Positions 1 to 11,300 of a stretch of 64,000 nt of DNA are shown here, one piece after another. Position 1 is the stretch's first letter. Every line of letters begins with the position of its first letter. Below the pieces are notes generated by a model. The model worked only from the letters and a program-made list of their open reading frames with translations, had not been told where the DNA came from and searched no databases. Where the stretch lies: positions 12,456,835-12,520,834 of the forward strand of contig OY759266.1 of assembly GCA_963662155.1 (NCBI GenBank), written 5' to 3'. This DNA comes from Lamellibrachia columna. Its lineage: Eukaryota; Annelida; Polychaeta; Sabellida; Siboglinidae. The translations under genes and the position numbers were made by a program.

Positions 1-43
1 GTGGTGCACCTGCAGATATATATATATAATATATATATATATA

Positions 44-78
<35 letters not shown>

Positions 79-110
79 ATTGATTCGGCCTATTATATAT
101 ATATATATAT
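1..110. repeat. TA-rich microsatellite
   Basis: Imperfect (TA)n runs separated by short AAAC spacers occupy the window start, immediately upstream of the first recognisable raftlin-like exon. It is simple sequence with no coding potential. Confidence 0.9.
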
Positions 111-217
111 ACCCACTGTACGTTACTGCTGGTACACCTCACATATTTACGTAGTGTCCGTTGTCACAACTCCATAGGATGCGACAGTGTATACATTTGT
201 TTGACAATGGTTTGCAG

Positions 218-345
218 TGTTCAAGATGAAGAGTCGCTCAATGACAATTAACACAATGTGGATCTTCGAGAAGGAGGCACATAAGCTGGGCGACACGACG
301 CCGCGCTATGAGGGTGTCGTGTTGGAGTACCGTCATCAGGTGGAG
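218..345 (+). CDS. raftlin-like exon a
   Basis: The acceptor is TTTGCAG just before 218 and the donor is GAG|GTGAGT at 346. It encodes about 42 residues including MWIFEKEAHKLG and RYEGVVLEYRHQVE, equivalent to the FIFEAVS...DAIVVEQ strand-loop-strand of raftlin. Its 3' 41 bases and the donor belong to a 56-bp unit that is repeated twice more downstream. Confidence 0.7.
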
Positions 346-2082
346 GTGAGTGGACACCGTGCTGTGAGTGTGTCAAGTTGGAGTACCGTCATCAGGTGGA
401 GGTGAGTGGACACCGCGCTATGAGGGTGTCGTTTTGGAATATCGTCATCAGGTGGAATCGAGTGGACACCGCGGAACTGTCCACCGCGCTGGTTCCCGGT
501 ATCAGTTTGTCACTTTGTCACTGGTCTCAGGTCGCCCTCGCCTGTGACACTTGTGGGGTGGTGTTGCATTTACTATGCTATTTCGAGTTACTCGAAGATA
601 ACATAAATGCCGCCTTCGAACGGCCCGTTTTGATCATAATCAACAGCAGAAATGCATGTTTCCGACTAGTGGTGTTTTCATAACTCATTGTTTTCTGTGG
701 TTAGGCACCCACGTTTATCTATAATCTTAAACACATTATTTCCAAGCATCTAAGTTCAACATATTCCAAACCGCATGCACCTTCGGCGGCCAAATCCCGG
801 ATCCACCCCATATTCCTTATAGAACGCGCCCACTGTGCGCGATTCAACCCATCTCGGTTTGGATACGTAACTAATGCAATGTTTCTTAGTTGAGCGTAGC
901 AGACGTGTGTTAGGGAAGAAACGATGCTTTATTTGTCTGTGTTACTGTTGTCATTACAGGTGTGTCACGGCGTGCAGATGCCGTGTCGGGACTGGCGTGC
1001 AGTAATCGCTGGGATGGGGGCGAACGGCTGGGAGTTGGCGACCATTGTCGAGGTTCGTCATCCAGCGTCCAGTTCGCTTATTTATATAAGACGCTCTCTT
1101 CTGCTTAATTCACACATGTGAAGAGTCGACACAACAGATACCAGAAAAGACAAATGTTACATTTTCTTCATGACACAAGATAATCCCTTTCCCAAATGTG
1201 TTCTTCGTATTTCTGACACGTGCATGCGCTTGATTCTCCTTAGTAACGCGGCGAGAGTAGAATGCTATAAACAGTAAAACAAGCGTAAAGTGGTCAACTT
1301 GGAGACGGGAAAAGAAAGCGTCGTGGACAGGTGTCCAGCATTGAAAATTACATGTTTCCGACTGAACACTGCTGACATTTTACCGACGTAACAATCGGAA
1401 ATAATGTTATAATTTGGAGGTCAGAACACTGTGTCCATTAACGGCAGTGGTTCGTTGTTTTCAGACACCGTCCGTCGCGCAGTCGGCACTGCGAAGCTAC
1501 TCCATCAAGTTGCTCTTCATCTTCCAGGTATTTTCCTTGAACACCTTTCATCGTTATGTACACTTCACACAACGACATGAACAGAGTATATGGTTAGTCT
1601 AAACACATAACAAGCAAGCACCTTTACTCTCCTCACTCGTCTCGCTCTACATCCTCTCCCTCTCATATCACTTGACCAATTCGTCTACTTGTTGATTAGG
1701 TATGCATGACGCACGCACGCACGCACAGAGACACGCACGCAAGCATTTGTTGATGTGCACGGTTTCTATAGTAAACGATGCCACACACTGCAACCAGAAT
1801 TAATAACCTTGTTGCCCCGGACAGCGCAAGATCATCGCGAGCTATGAGCGGCAGCGACGTCTGCACGACGCACAGTTCCCCAGCTTCCAACAACGACGAG
1901 AGATGTTTAAGCAGATATTCCGGACGCGGACGACAGAGGCTTTGTGGCGATACGAAGACGGGAACCAGGACAAGCTCGCTAATGGCGGCGTCAGGACCGA
2001 CCGGCAGGTTCCGCTCTCTACGGGACCGGAGTCGTTGACGACGTGTCGGTCATGTGAACCTCGACAAGACGATACCGTTTAA
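218..2082 (+). CDS. raftlin-like protein, C-terminal part (5' end outside window)
   Basis: Four exons join in frame: 218-345, 960-1052, 1465-1527 and 1825-2082 (TAA stop). All introns are GT-AG; the junctions inside the window are phase 0, and the first exon starts with two bases of a split codon. The product reads TMWIFEKEA..RYEGVVLEY, then HGVQMPCRDWRAVIAGMG and NGWELATIVE, then SYSIKLLFIFQRK and a basic tail. This matches the order and spacing I know from vertebrate raftlin: FIFEAVS..GYDAIVVEQ, GVEVQTDYVPLLNSLAAYGW and KQIVFLQRP. Raftlins are acylated lipid-raft proteins. The acylated N-terminus is upstream of the window, so membrane attachment cannot be checked. The donors after exons 345 and 1052 (GTGAGT and GTTCGT) differ in strength. 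The last exon gives 85 residues that do not resemble the long vertebrate tail. I cannot say whether it is the RFTN1 or RFTN2 type; an invertebrate may have one pro-orthologue. Confidence 0.72.
305..472 (+). repeat. three tandem 56-bp units containing an exon end and splice donor
   Basis: Units at 305-360, 361-416 and 417-472 share the core GGAGTACCGTCATCAGGTGG (TGGAATATCG in the third). Unit 1 is the coding exon end plus donor. Unit 2 keeps an identical donor (GTGAGT at 402). In unit 3 the donor has become ATCGAGT and is lost. Because 56 is not a multiple of three, use of the second donor would shift the reading frame. Confidence 0.85.
960..1052 (+). CDS. raftlin-like exon b
   Basis: A 31-codon, phase 0 exon. 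The acceptor is TCATTACAG; the donor GAG|GTTCGT is weak. It encodes HGVQMPCRDWRAVIAGMG followed by NGWELATIVE, the best-conserved stretch with raftlin (GVEVQTDY..LLNSLAAYGWQL). Confidence 0.72.
1465..1527 (+). CDS. raftlin-like exon c
   Basis: A 21-codon, phase 0 exon with acceptor GTTGTTTTCAG and donor CAG|GTATTT. It encodes TPSVAQSALRSYSIKLLFIF plus Q, equivalent to the raftlin segment ending KQIVFLQRP. Confidence 0.7.
1825..2082 (+). CDS. raftlin-like last coding exon
   Basis: It begins after GGACAG and reads RKIIASYERQRRLHDAQF, continuing through an Arg-rich helix to a TAA at 2080-2082. An in-frame stop at 1804-1806 excludes a longer exon in this frame. The first residues complete the LLFIFQ-RK junction. 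An overlapping ORF at 1778-2038 in another frame is a shadow. Confidence 0.65.
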   Translation, partial: RKIIASYERQRRLHDAQFPSFQQRREMFKQIFRTRTTEALWRYEDGNQDKLANGGVRTDRQVPLSTGPESLTTCRSCEPRQDDTV

Positions 2083-2271
2083 ATGCAGCACAGACTGCAC
2101 TAGCAAATTGATATGAACTATGTGTACGTTTAATATTACTATGTATTACTGTTACAATACTTTATTAAGTTATCATTGACTCTCGTTGCATTCCTGAAGA
2201 CACAAATGTCTACCTATTAGTACAATCTATGTACGTGTGCGTGTAAATGTTCTAATATACCGGCACTGTAC

Positions 2272-2277
2272 ATTAAA
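2272..2277 (+). terminator. candidate poly(A) signal of raftlin-like gene
   Basis: ATTAAA lies 190 bp after the TAA stop and is followed by T-rich sequence. It is the best-placed hexamer variant in the 3' UTR. Confidence 0.4.
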
Positions 2278-4531
2278 AAATTAGTTTTTTCTTTTCGACT
2301 TGCTGTTTTTATCCCTGCCTATTTGTACAGTAAATGTGGGCTGTATGCGCGTTTCATATTTATTCATTGGCTATCAATGCCAACATAGGTGGTCCCGGCA
2401 TGTGTGCCCAGCATCGGTGGATCCAGGGGGTCTCCATCGTTTTATTTGTTTTCGCCGGATATGCACACGCAAAGTATGGGCACTGTCACTATTACTGTCA
2501 TTTGTCCCCAGTCGATGTGATTTACTCCATATTCCACTAGGCTTACGCACAACTTCAGCCTATATGTTACGTTCCGTGAGAAGCAAAATATCACCATAAG
2601 AAACCACCTCCACGAGTCCCGACGCTCACAGCGATGTGGTTCTGGTGAAGCACTTGATGACACAAAAAATAATGCCCTGTAGGCCTCGTCTATTGTATTT
2701 TATTCCATCAACGATGACGATTCCTTTGACATATCAAACAAAGAAGTTGTGTCCTGAAATGTGAAAAGCAGAAGATCCGTAGATAATTCATGGAGTTTTG
2801 GTCTCTTTTGAACTATGTTACTCCGGAGTTACTTGCACAGCCAATGCTGAAAAGGTCGAGCAGTTAGAATCGATTGTTCCAACTAGAATCGATTGAGTTA
2901 TTATGACAGTGGGTGCGTGGTATAATTTTTTCAAAACATGAATTTGTGAAATAGTGTACACAAAGCTGTCAACCCCTGGAGGGTTCTTAGGAGTGAGACA
3001 CTTCCCCAGCCAGGGCCAGAAGCTGTGAAGTATCCGCCAAATTTAGTAATGTTCGCCTTTTTAGGTGGCCCATCCAATTAAATTTTACTGTCTGTGAATC
3101 TCATTGGTTGATGCTCTGCTGTTGCCCAATCATTGATCACGTTTCTTACGTTATTCAATAAAAGGCTGATATTACGGGTGAAATTAACTGAGGCATTTGC
3201 TTGCGACACACACACGAATACATTGTGTCTCATTTTTGCAAAAAAATTAAACGTTTCATAATTTTCTTTGTTAAAGATTATGAAAATATGCAAGATTTCA
3301 TACCTTTGCCGTGAGATCGTGGCATTTAATGTAAAATCATGAGCCTGTATACATATTTAAACAAACAATTATTCATGCTAGTTGGTACATATATCGCATT
3401 CATAATCTACTGTAGTTTATATATACAATGGTCCCCTCTCACAAGGCTGCTATATCAAGAGCCCACCTTCTCATCAGAGGCAACCTTGCCATGTAGTAAA
3501 TGAGGCTTTCTCACGACAATTCCCCCTCATGAGAGCCATCGCTCTCATAGGGCCATTGCACTTTAGTAGAAGTGATGGTCTTATAAGAGGGGTACTGTGC
3601 GTGTGTGCATATATATATATATATATCCAATAGACATTTGGATAACCAGTCCAGCCACCTGGTGTCGTTTTTGAAACTGGTCACACCCTTGTTCAGGGTC
3701 TGGATTCGCCCATGCCAAGTTTCATGCTAACACCATTAAGTGCACAATGATTTCATATATCCACTTGACTACGAGTATAATCAAACATCCTGTTTATTTG
3801 TTTGTATATTAGCTGTCAGGTAACCATCACTGACTACAGTGGTGCTCATGTGAACACAGAGTTAATGTTTGTGTCATGACATTCTTTTTATTTCTATAAG
3901 AGGATGCAATTCAATAAGACATGGCAATTTCCACAGACAATGAAATAGCCAATTTCTCAGCCCAGCATATTGTCCAATGACTGAATGGTCTGCGATCTAT
4001 AGTTTCGCTCTGGGGGAATCCCAGCTGACACAATGCTTTATAAACCACTAGATAAATCATGTTAAGATCATGCTGCATCTTCTTATTTGCTGCATTTGTT
4101 ACCTAATTTGTACACCACTTCTTTGCTGCTCAACAGTATTATTTTTTTCCAGGTGGCTGGGCTTCATGTATCTGGTTAGTTGATACACTGTGTGACGGCT
4201 TGTGTTTTGCCTCTTGTTGTTCACACCACAGACTGTATGGGGATGCTGTCACAAACCTTTTTGCCACGTTGCACTCCAGACAGGTGACCACTAAATGTTG
4301 CTGTCTGTGAGCTGTTGGTAAGACAGAATAATTGTTAAGGTGACACAGGACAAGCTCTGGAATGAGTACAAAAGAACTTCTGACATGATTCATCCCTGAT
4401 AACTGGCCACACAGAATGTAAACTTTTTTACTTATTTTTTCTTTGTTTCTCTGCTGCCTGATTTAGCATTTGTAGATGGAGCAGCTCTCTCTTTTTAAAC
4501 ATACACACACACCACACCCGCCCACCCACCC

Positions 4532-4782
4532 ACACACCACAAAAGTTGGTATAAGCTGCTGGATTTTGTTCACACATTAACCAGCATGGCAGAGCATGGA
4601 GCTGTAGTGATTGATGCAGATGTTAAAGACAATAAACTTAGTGGTGGAACCCTTATCTGATACGTGATCATCAGTGAGTGAATGGCCAGTATGTAGAGCC
4701 ATCTATAGGCTTGTGTGGAAAAAAGATAGTTGGCTAGAGGAACTGGTTTCAAAGGACCATTGAATGCCTTGATTGTCTTTAT
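4532..4782. repeat. dispersed repeat, copy A
   Basis: This segment is similar in reverse complement to 27578-27815. Shared blocks include GCTGCTGGATTTTGTTCA, CCAGCATGGCAGAGCA, GCCATCTATAGGC and AAAGGACCATTGAATG. No coding capacity is seen; it is probably a nonautonomous transposon or SINE-like family. Confidence 0.75.
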
Positions 4783-6983
4783 AGGATATTGGAGCTAACT
4801 CAGAAGAAGCATTCATTAAGTGTAGACTCCTTGATGTCTGGTATGTGAAGGTGGCTTGCACAAAGAACTGCTAACTACAAACACACAGGTTGATATTTAC
4901 GCATAACAACCTAATGAAACTGAATTTTATATGCGATTTAAATATTCAATTGTAATAGAAACATAATAGCTCAATTGCTGTTACAATGCTTTCTAGTACT
5001 ATTACATCATGTTCTGTTCTATCTAGTACTATTACTTGAATATTTTTAATACTTACTACCAAGAAAAATGCAAAATGTGCGTGCGTGCGTGCATGTGTGT
5101 GGGTGAGCGGATAAGCAGAACAGAAATGTCAATCTTGAAGACGAGATATATGAACTGATGAACTGAGAGATTAAAGAAAGAAAAGCACCTCTAGGACGGG
5201 CAGTGGCTGTCACTCCAGGAATCAGCAGCATGCTACATTTCTTACATAGGGTCCGCTTAATGGTTGGATCTCTGAAACCATGTACATTAGTTTCGAGGTG
5301 TGTAACATTTTCCTGCGAGGTTCCTTCCTGGCTCCTATGATCTCCGAGGCAGCTAGAAACTGTTGATGTCCATTTAAAAACACTAGAAACTGTTGATGTC
5401 CATTTAAAAACACAGTCAGACTTAAGTAAACATTTTCATATAGTGACAATTTATTGGACTGTCAGTTTGATAATTCCTTGTCACATATATGTAAAATGTG
5501 ACAATATGTAATCAACACCTGCTCTTGTTGAAACCTCCAACATCTTCAAAAACATCTACAGATTTTACATCTTATCAACATGGGAGATATCCATGACCAG
5601 TAAAGTGAACCTCACTAGGAATTCAATTATCATCACAGTCAAAAGGAACAATTGATTTATTTGTTTCCAAAAGTCAATCACATAGTCACATACTGGTATG
5701 CACTTGGGTGGAAAAAAGTAAAAAAGCACAAAACCGTGTCCAGTGGAAAGGACTAATTAATGCCATAATAATGGCTGTGCTTTGTCAGGGAGTGAAAAAG
5801 AGAAAGTAAAGTAAGTCAGTCATATGTATAGTCAATTAATAGATGTTCTAGTGAATTCAGTCTGCATCTTTAGCTTCATAACATGAAGTAGTCAGACAAC
5901 TGTTAATGTTTTCAATATCATGTAAGTTGGATTTGTCAAGTACTCACAGTCTCAGTACATTTTTCTTGGCGATTGAGCGTAGAGTGTAGATGTAGAATCG
6001 CACTAATGATGTGTTGCTTGGTGCTTCCCGCAGAACTGTATGAGCAGCCTACAAGAGTAATTATTCACCAGTTATGTATCTACAATGCAGGCAGCGTCGG
6101 CAGTTTCTGCAGTGAGGCTGTAAAACAGGTCAAAACTGTTTTGGCAGACAGCTTTTTACAGTGACAACAAATCAATCTTCACAGCATGGCTTATTGGCGG
6201 TCTTGTATGGGAAGAAAGACAACATCAATAATGTTCTCAAAATAATTAATACAACACTATGAAATAAGCAAGAATGTTTTTTTGTACATGCAACAAACAA
6301 TACATTTGTACTTTGAGGTGCCCTCCTTACCACCACAGATGTGAATCTTGGCAAGAACATCAAGACAGTTAGAGACTTAGGGTGGTGGATAGGTGTGAAT
6401 AAGATGTTTCATGTTTATGGAGTATTCACAATCAGAAAATGTTTATGTCCCATAGATATCATAATATAATACAGTGACAAATCATATTAACGACCAACAA
6501 AAGACACCACAATAAAATATGAATCGATTAAAAAAATCGTTAAAAATGCACTGCAATTAAAAGTTGATGTATGTATGGAACAGGAGACTCATACTAAGAC
6601 CAAATTTGGTAGCATCCAGGTTTTTCTTTCTATGTCTTTTATTTTTACAAATTAATTTAACAAACTTTTTGTAATAATATTAGACCTTATTAGTGCATCG
6701 CTACATTAGTCACATTACTCCAACATATACATTTAACAAGATAAATAAATTGTCATGTCCTCAAATTTTAATACATGTACTAAAGTATAAACATAATTTG
6801 GGTAGCTGATGATGATGGTCATCTCTAGAAATTAACATAAAAATACACTCCTGCTTTGGCCGGCCCTTGGGCTTGAATGGCTGTCTGGAGCACGGCCACG
6901 GCACAGGCAAAATTAGTCACCTTGTCTTGTAATTTGGCCTAGGTCTAATGTCTACATGTGCACTGTATCCTAAACTTAATAAA

Positions 6984-7090
6984 GCCTAATGCTTACATGT
7001 ACCCTAATGCTTACATGTACCCTAACGCTTACATGTGCCCTAATGCTTACATGTGCAGTAATGAGTAATGGCTAATGCTTACATGTACCG
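6984..7090. repeat. 18-bp minisatellite
   Basis: The unit is CCTAATGCTTACATGTAC. Four good copies are followed by degenerate ones up to about 7160. Confidence 0.75.
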
Positions 7091-8333
7091 TAAAGCAGGG
7101 CCTAATTGTTGTTAATAGCATGCTTACACGTGTCCTAAACTTTACATGTACCCTAATGTATACATTAGGGAATTTAGGGTACACGGGCCCAAGTTGTATC
7201 ATTTCGCCCATGCCCGTGGTTTGGTGTATAAGTAATACTATAAGTGTATAACTATTACATCATTGATCATAGACTAGGCAAAACTGTCTGCACTCTTCGT
7301 CTCTGGGGCGAAAGTCTAGACTGGCATTTGCTAAAGTGCCGTTTTGGCAGTTCCGTAGCCAAATGGCTACGGAACTAATAACTTAAGTTTTAAAACCAAT
7401 ACACACTAACCGTTTCACAGGTGTATTCTTTGACATACAACCGACAATTGGGCGTCAAGAAACTGAAGAAATGTGCTCCAAATAATTACTTATGAGTACT
7501 TTTATTGGTGACATAGAAAACATTTCACAATTAGCCGCCATACTATGCACGTGATGTTGCCTTTGGGTCACATGATCAAACGCGATTTCGTGTAGAATGG
7601 GCCAGCAGCACAGACATAAATAAAACACCCGTTAGTAAGTTAGTAGTTTATAGGGGCATGATTAATGATGTAACTCCATGGCCAGCAGACGGCAATTCTT
7701 AGCGTAACCTTATATAGATCCACGGGATTCCCGCTTGGTATTCTCGCTCACAACAACATCCGGTTATATACAAATGTTGACAAGCACATGCGTTCTGACA
7801 AAAAGGTAATAATTTCACACTTTTACATGGTTATTGTCAGGTAACTTTAGTGATATACATATAAGAATGCATACAGACACGAAAGACGTGTTTATTGCTC
7901 TGTTTATGGCGTTTTTGTAAGGTTTCACGTTTCATGAAAATACTTAAGCTTTTGATGACCGAGATCTTCGCCCCTACTACAGCAACGGCCAGATAGAAAA
8001 AAATTGTAGGGCGATTGACTTCGTCTAATCATAGACATGTCAGACTGATAAAAATACAACATATTATCGCCCATTCTTAGCACGTTTATGTTCCAACCTG
8101 ATATAAGAAGTTAATTCGCGCAAATATTTCTGGTCTGGTATTAGGTCCTTTCCCTTTATTTGCTCTACCCATATTTGCGATGCAATATCAAACCGGTAAA
8201 ACTGTATTTCACCACCAATACGTAAACATAAGAGTGCAAACTCTACCACAGTGCCCCCTGTCGCCAATATGTGTGACTTTTTACATCGCTAGGTGGCGCT
8301 ACTTGGGGAACCTGACGACAATTTTCAAACAAA

Positions 8334-8363
8334 ATGGCGCGGGCAGATGATGAATCAAAAGAG
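8334..8363 (+). CDS. CCP110: CCP110 candidate first coding exon
   Basis: AAACAAA-ATG starts the ten codons [10 protein letters not shown], followed by the donor GAG|GTTTGT. It ends in phase 0 and joins exon 12793 ([11 protein letters not shown]) without a stop. The exon at 12793 has a 3' splice site, so some upstream exon must exist. No other short exon with good context was seen, but this assignment is inference. Confidence 0.5.
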
Positions 8364-11300
8364 GTTTGTATTCTTCTACGCAGAACTGTGGCGTCGTTCG
8401 TTCTCAGAAACAAAACATTAATAGTAGATCGAAAGTAAGGTCGGTATTCTTCATTTACACTAACAGTTGCGTGTGTGTGCGTCTTGGTGACACTGAACTG
8501 AAGCTGTCAGTGAATTGCGTCCGCGAACCGTCGTACGTCAATTACTCGATATTTGGCGTATTCATGTCTTCACATGCTTTCGCAATGCTGCTTGGCGTTG
8601 AGCCTCGGAGATTGACACTCAGTGAATGATTCGTATATATTCTAAATTGTTGTACACAAACCAGGTAGACAATTACACCTTAAGTATTCAACACTTCTTG
8701 AATCTTGTCTTTAAATATGAATAAAAAATTAATCATTTAATGAGTACATTATTCCGGTCATTAAATGATTAACAGATTTGTTATTAAAATTTAAATTAAC
8801 GAATACATTATTATACTGAGTTTTTTATTATAATAATATCAGTTGTACTTGATTCTAGTATTAACCCAGCCTCTTCTTCTTCCGGGTATTAGTCAACCCT
8901 CTCTTCAAGGCTTATAGACTTGTTGTGTGTGCACACGTGCGAAAGTGCTGTAAGAGAAAGTAATAAAATATTTGGAAGAAAGAGAAAAGATGATAGCATG
9001 CGTGCAGAATTGCAATTTGAGAAGAGGAAAAGTTGATAGCGGGAAAAATGCAATATCAATTAATGTTGCACACTGGAGATCTTCTGTCTGAAAATCTCTA
9101 AACTTGGTGTTGTAGCTGCGTTGGCTGGCAGGTTATTCCAATTGGCTATTGTACGGGGTAAAAAGCTATACTGGATGAATTGCTTAGTGATTGGGGAGCT
9201 GAAAAGCTTCAGAATGCGTGTGTCGGGAGGGTCTCACCAGGGGTATAAGTTGGGGGAAGAGGTCCAGGGCGAGTCTGGGCGACTATGCCATGTAATGTCT
9301 TAATAAAACATGAAAAAGCGGATGTCGGTTCTCCTTTGTTGGAGGCTGCGCTAGTGCAAGTGTTTGATCATAGTGGTGACACTTGTTTCACATTTGTAAT
9401 TGTTACAAACATACCATGCTGCCCGTCTTTGGACCATCTCTATTTTGTTTTTGTACGTTTGTGTGTAGGGGTCCCATATATGATAATTTTTAGATTTCTT
9501 CGTAGGAAACCTAAGGATGCATTTGCTTTTTTTGTGACATCATTTATGTGGTTATTCCAAGACAGTGTTTTATTTATGACCACACCAAGATATTTCACGT
9601 TGTCCTCTACAAGTATGTGGCCATGAAGAGTGTATTATTTGTATTGGGGTTACAGGATCTGGTTATATGGCAGGGTTGTTTGATTTAAATCATTTGATTT
9701 AAATAACCCACAAAAAATCATTGATTTATGATTTTTTTAATCGCTGATTTATATGAATTTAACACAAATAATTGTTTACAAGCATCGAGATCAACAAAGT
9801 TTTGTATGTTGTTTAATACAAAAGCACAAAGTGCGCACACTTGTGTAGTTGTATTGTCATCAGATAGCCTGAAGTAAAAAAACTAAAAAAAATCATAAAT
9901 CAATTATGTTTTTTGAAGTGATTTAAATCATGATTTAAATCAAATGATTTATATCAAACAACCCTGCTGATGTAGATAATAGTGTAAAAGCAAAAAGTTG
10001 GACAGTTGATTTGAGGTTATTAGGTAGGTCGTTTATATAGATATAGAAAGCGTATGGGGGCAATCACTGAACCTTGTGGGACTCCACTGATAACCGGAGC
10101 CCAGTCCGAATACATACCTTCACATGCCATGCGTTGCTTTCTATCCTTGAAGAATTTCTCAACCCAAGTGTTTACAGGGCCAGTGATACCGTATTTCTCT
10201 AGTTTCTGGATTAGTCTGTGGTGTGGTACTTTGTCAAATGCTTTGGCGAAATCCATAATAATTACATCAGTTTGCCTTCCACCACTTAGATTGGCCAGGA
10301 TATCTTGTGTGAGGGCTAGCAACTGTGTATCGGTTTATCGCTTTTTTCGAAATCCATGCTGCTTGTCGAAGAGGAATTTGTTGGCTTCAAGCTGGTTTAG
10401 TATGTGTTTTGAGATTATGTGTTCCATTAGTTTGCTGCACACACACATGAGTGACAGTAATTTTATGGACAATATAGTTCTCCTTTCTTGAAGATTGGTG
10501 CTATATTCTTTGCACGTGATTTGATCGCAAATGCGACTGTTGTTTTTTTATTCCATTTCAAACCATTACCAGGCAACCGTGATGAAAGTCTGATAACAGA
10601 TCACATGTATTTGTTTGTCATTTCATAAATCGGGTGTTGTCGTTTCTTGGAAATTGTGTGTAATGCAACTCATTCTCATTTTCCGCATGCACAATAATTT
10701 TTATTTATCATTATTTCTCTTATTGCAACTCGTGTGATTGGGATGTTATCCACTTTTAATCGTGCATCTAGTAAACAAAAGCGACAGTTGACGGAATTAG
10801 AAACTGCGATTGACATAGTTGAAGAAAACGATCACAACGTCGAAGAAGACGCTTCAAAGACAAAGCATACACTTCTGCAGAAGCGACATCAGCCATTAAA
10901 GTCAGAATGTACAAGGAATTGGTTATACAGCTCTTGACATTACGCTTTTGTACCAAGTGGCCCAGTAGATGTTAAAGTTACTGGCCCCCCAAAAAAGTGA
11001 CTGATCCAAAAAAAAAATTATTGATTTAAAAAAAAAACTATTTTTTGCAACACATCGCATTACAAATTGAAGGATGCGAGTTTGGCTGCTATTTATTTTG
11101 CCATTGGTGATTTACTTTCATGCTTTCAGTAAGTATTCAGTATTGCAAGCAATGTTGCTGCAGGAATCGTTTGGGAATCATTATGCCCTCTGTTGAAGCC
11201 GCAGGTGCAGCAAGTCGCGTTTTGAGAACGTGATGCCATTGCATGTGTATCGAGTTACAGCTAGTTATACTCGAAAATACGATGGGCGAACTAGACCTGA

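Larger units (their letters stand above)
2278..8333. other. intergenic region between raftlin-like gene and CCP110
   Basis: About 6 kb with no exon I can support. ORFs here are short, without splice context or recognisable motifs. It contains a short (TA)n run at 3608-3627, a dispersed repeat at 4532-4782, a 29-bp direct duplication at about 5353-5412 and an 18-bp tandem repeat at 6984-7090. Confidence 0.6.

Noticed and set aside
8064..8267. Minus-strand ORF ending VEQIKGKDLIPDQKYLRE
   Set aside because: It needs a TTG start, has no ATG or splice context and no known motif; it could be a repeat fragment.
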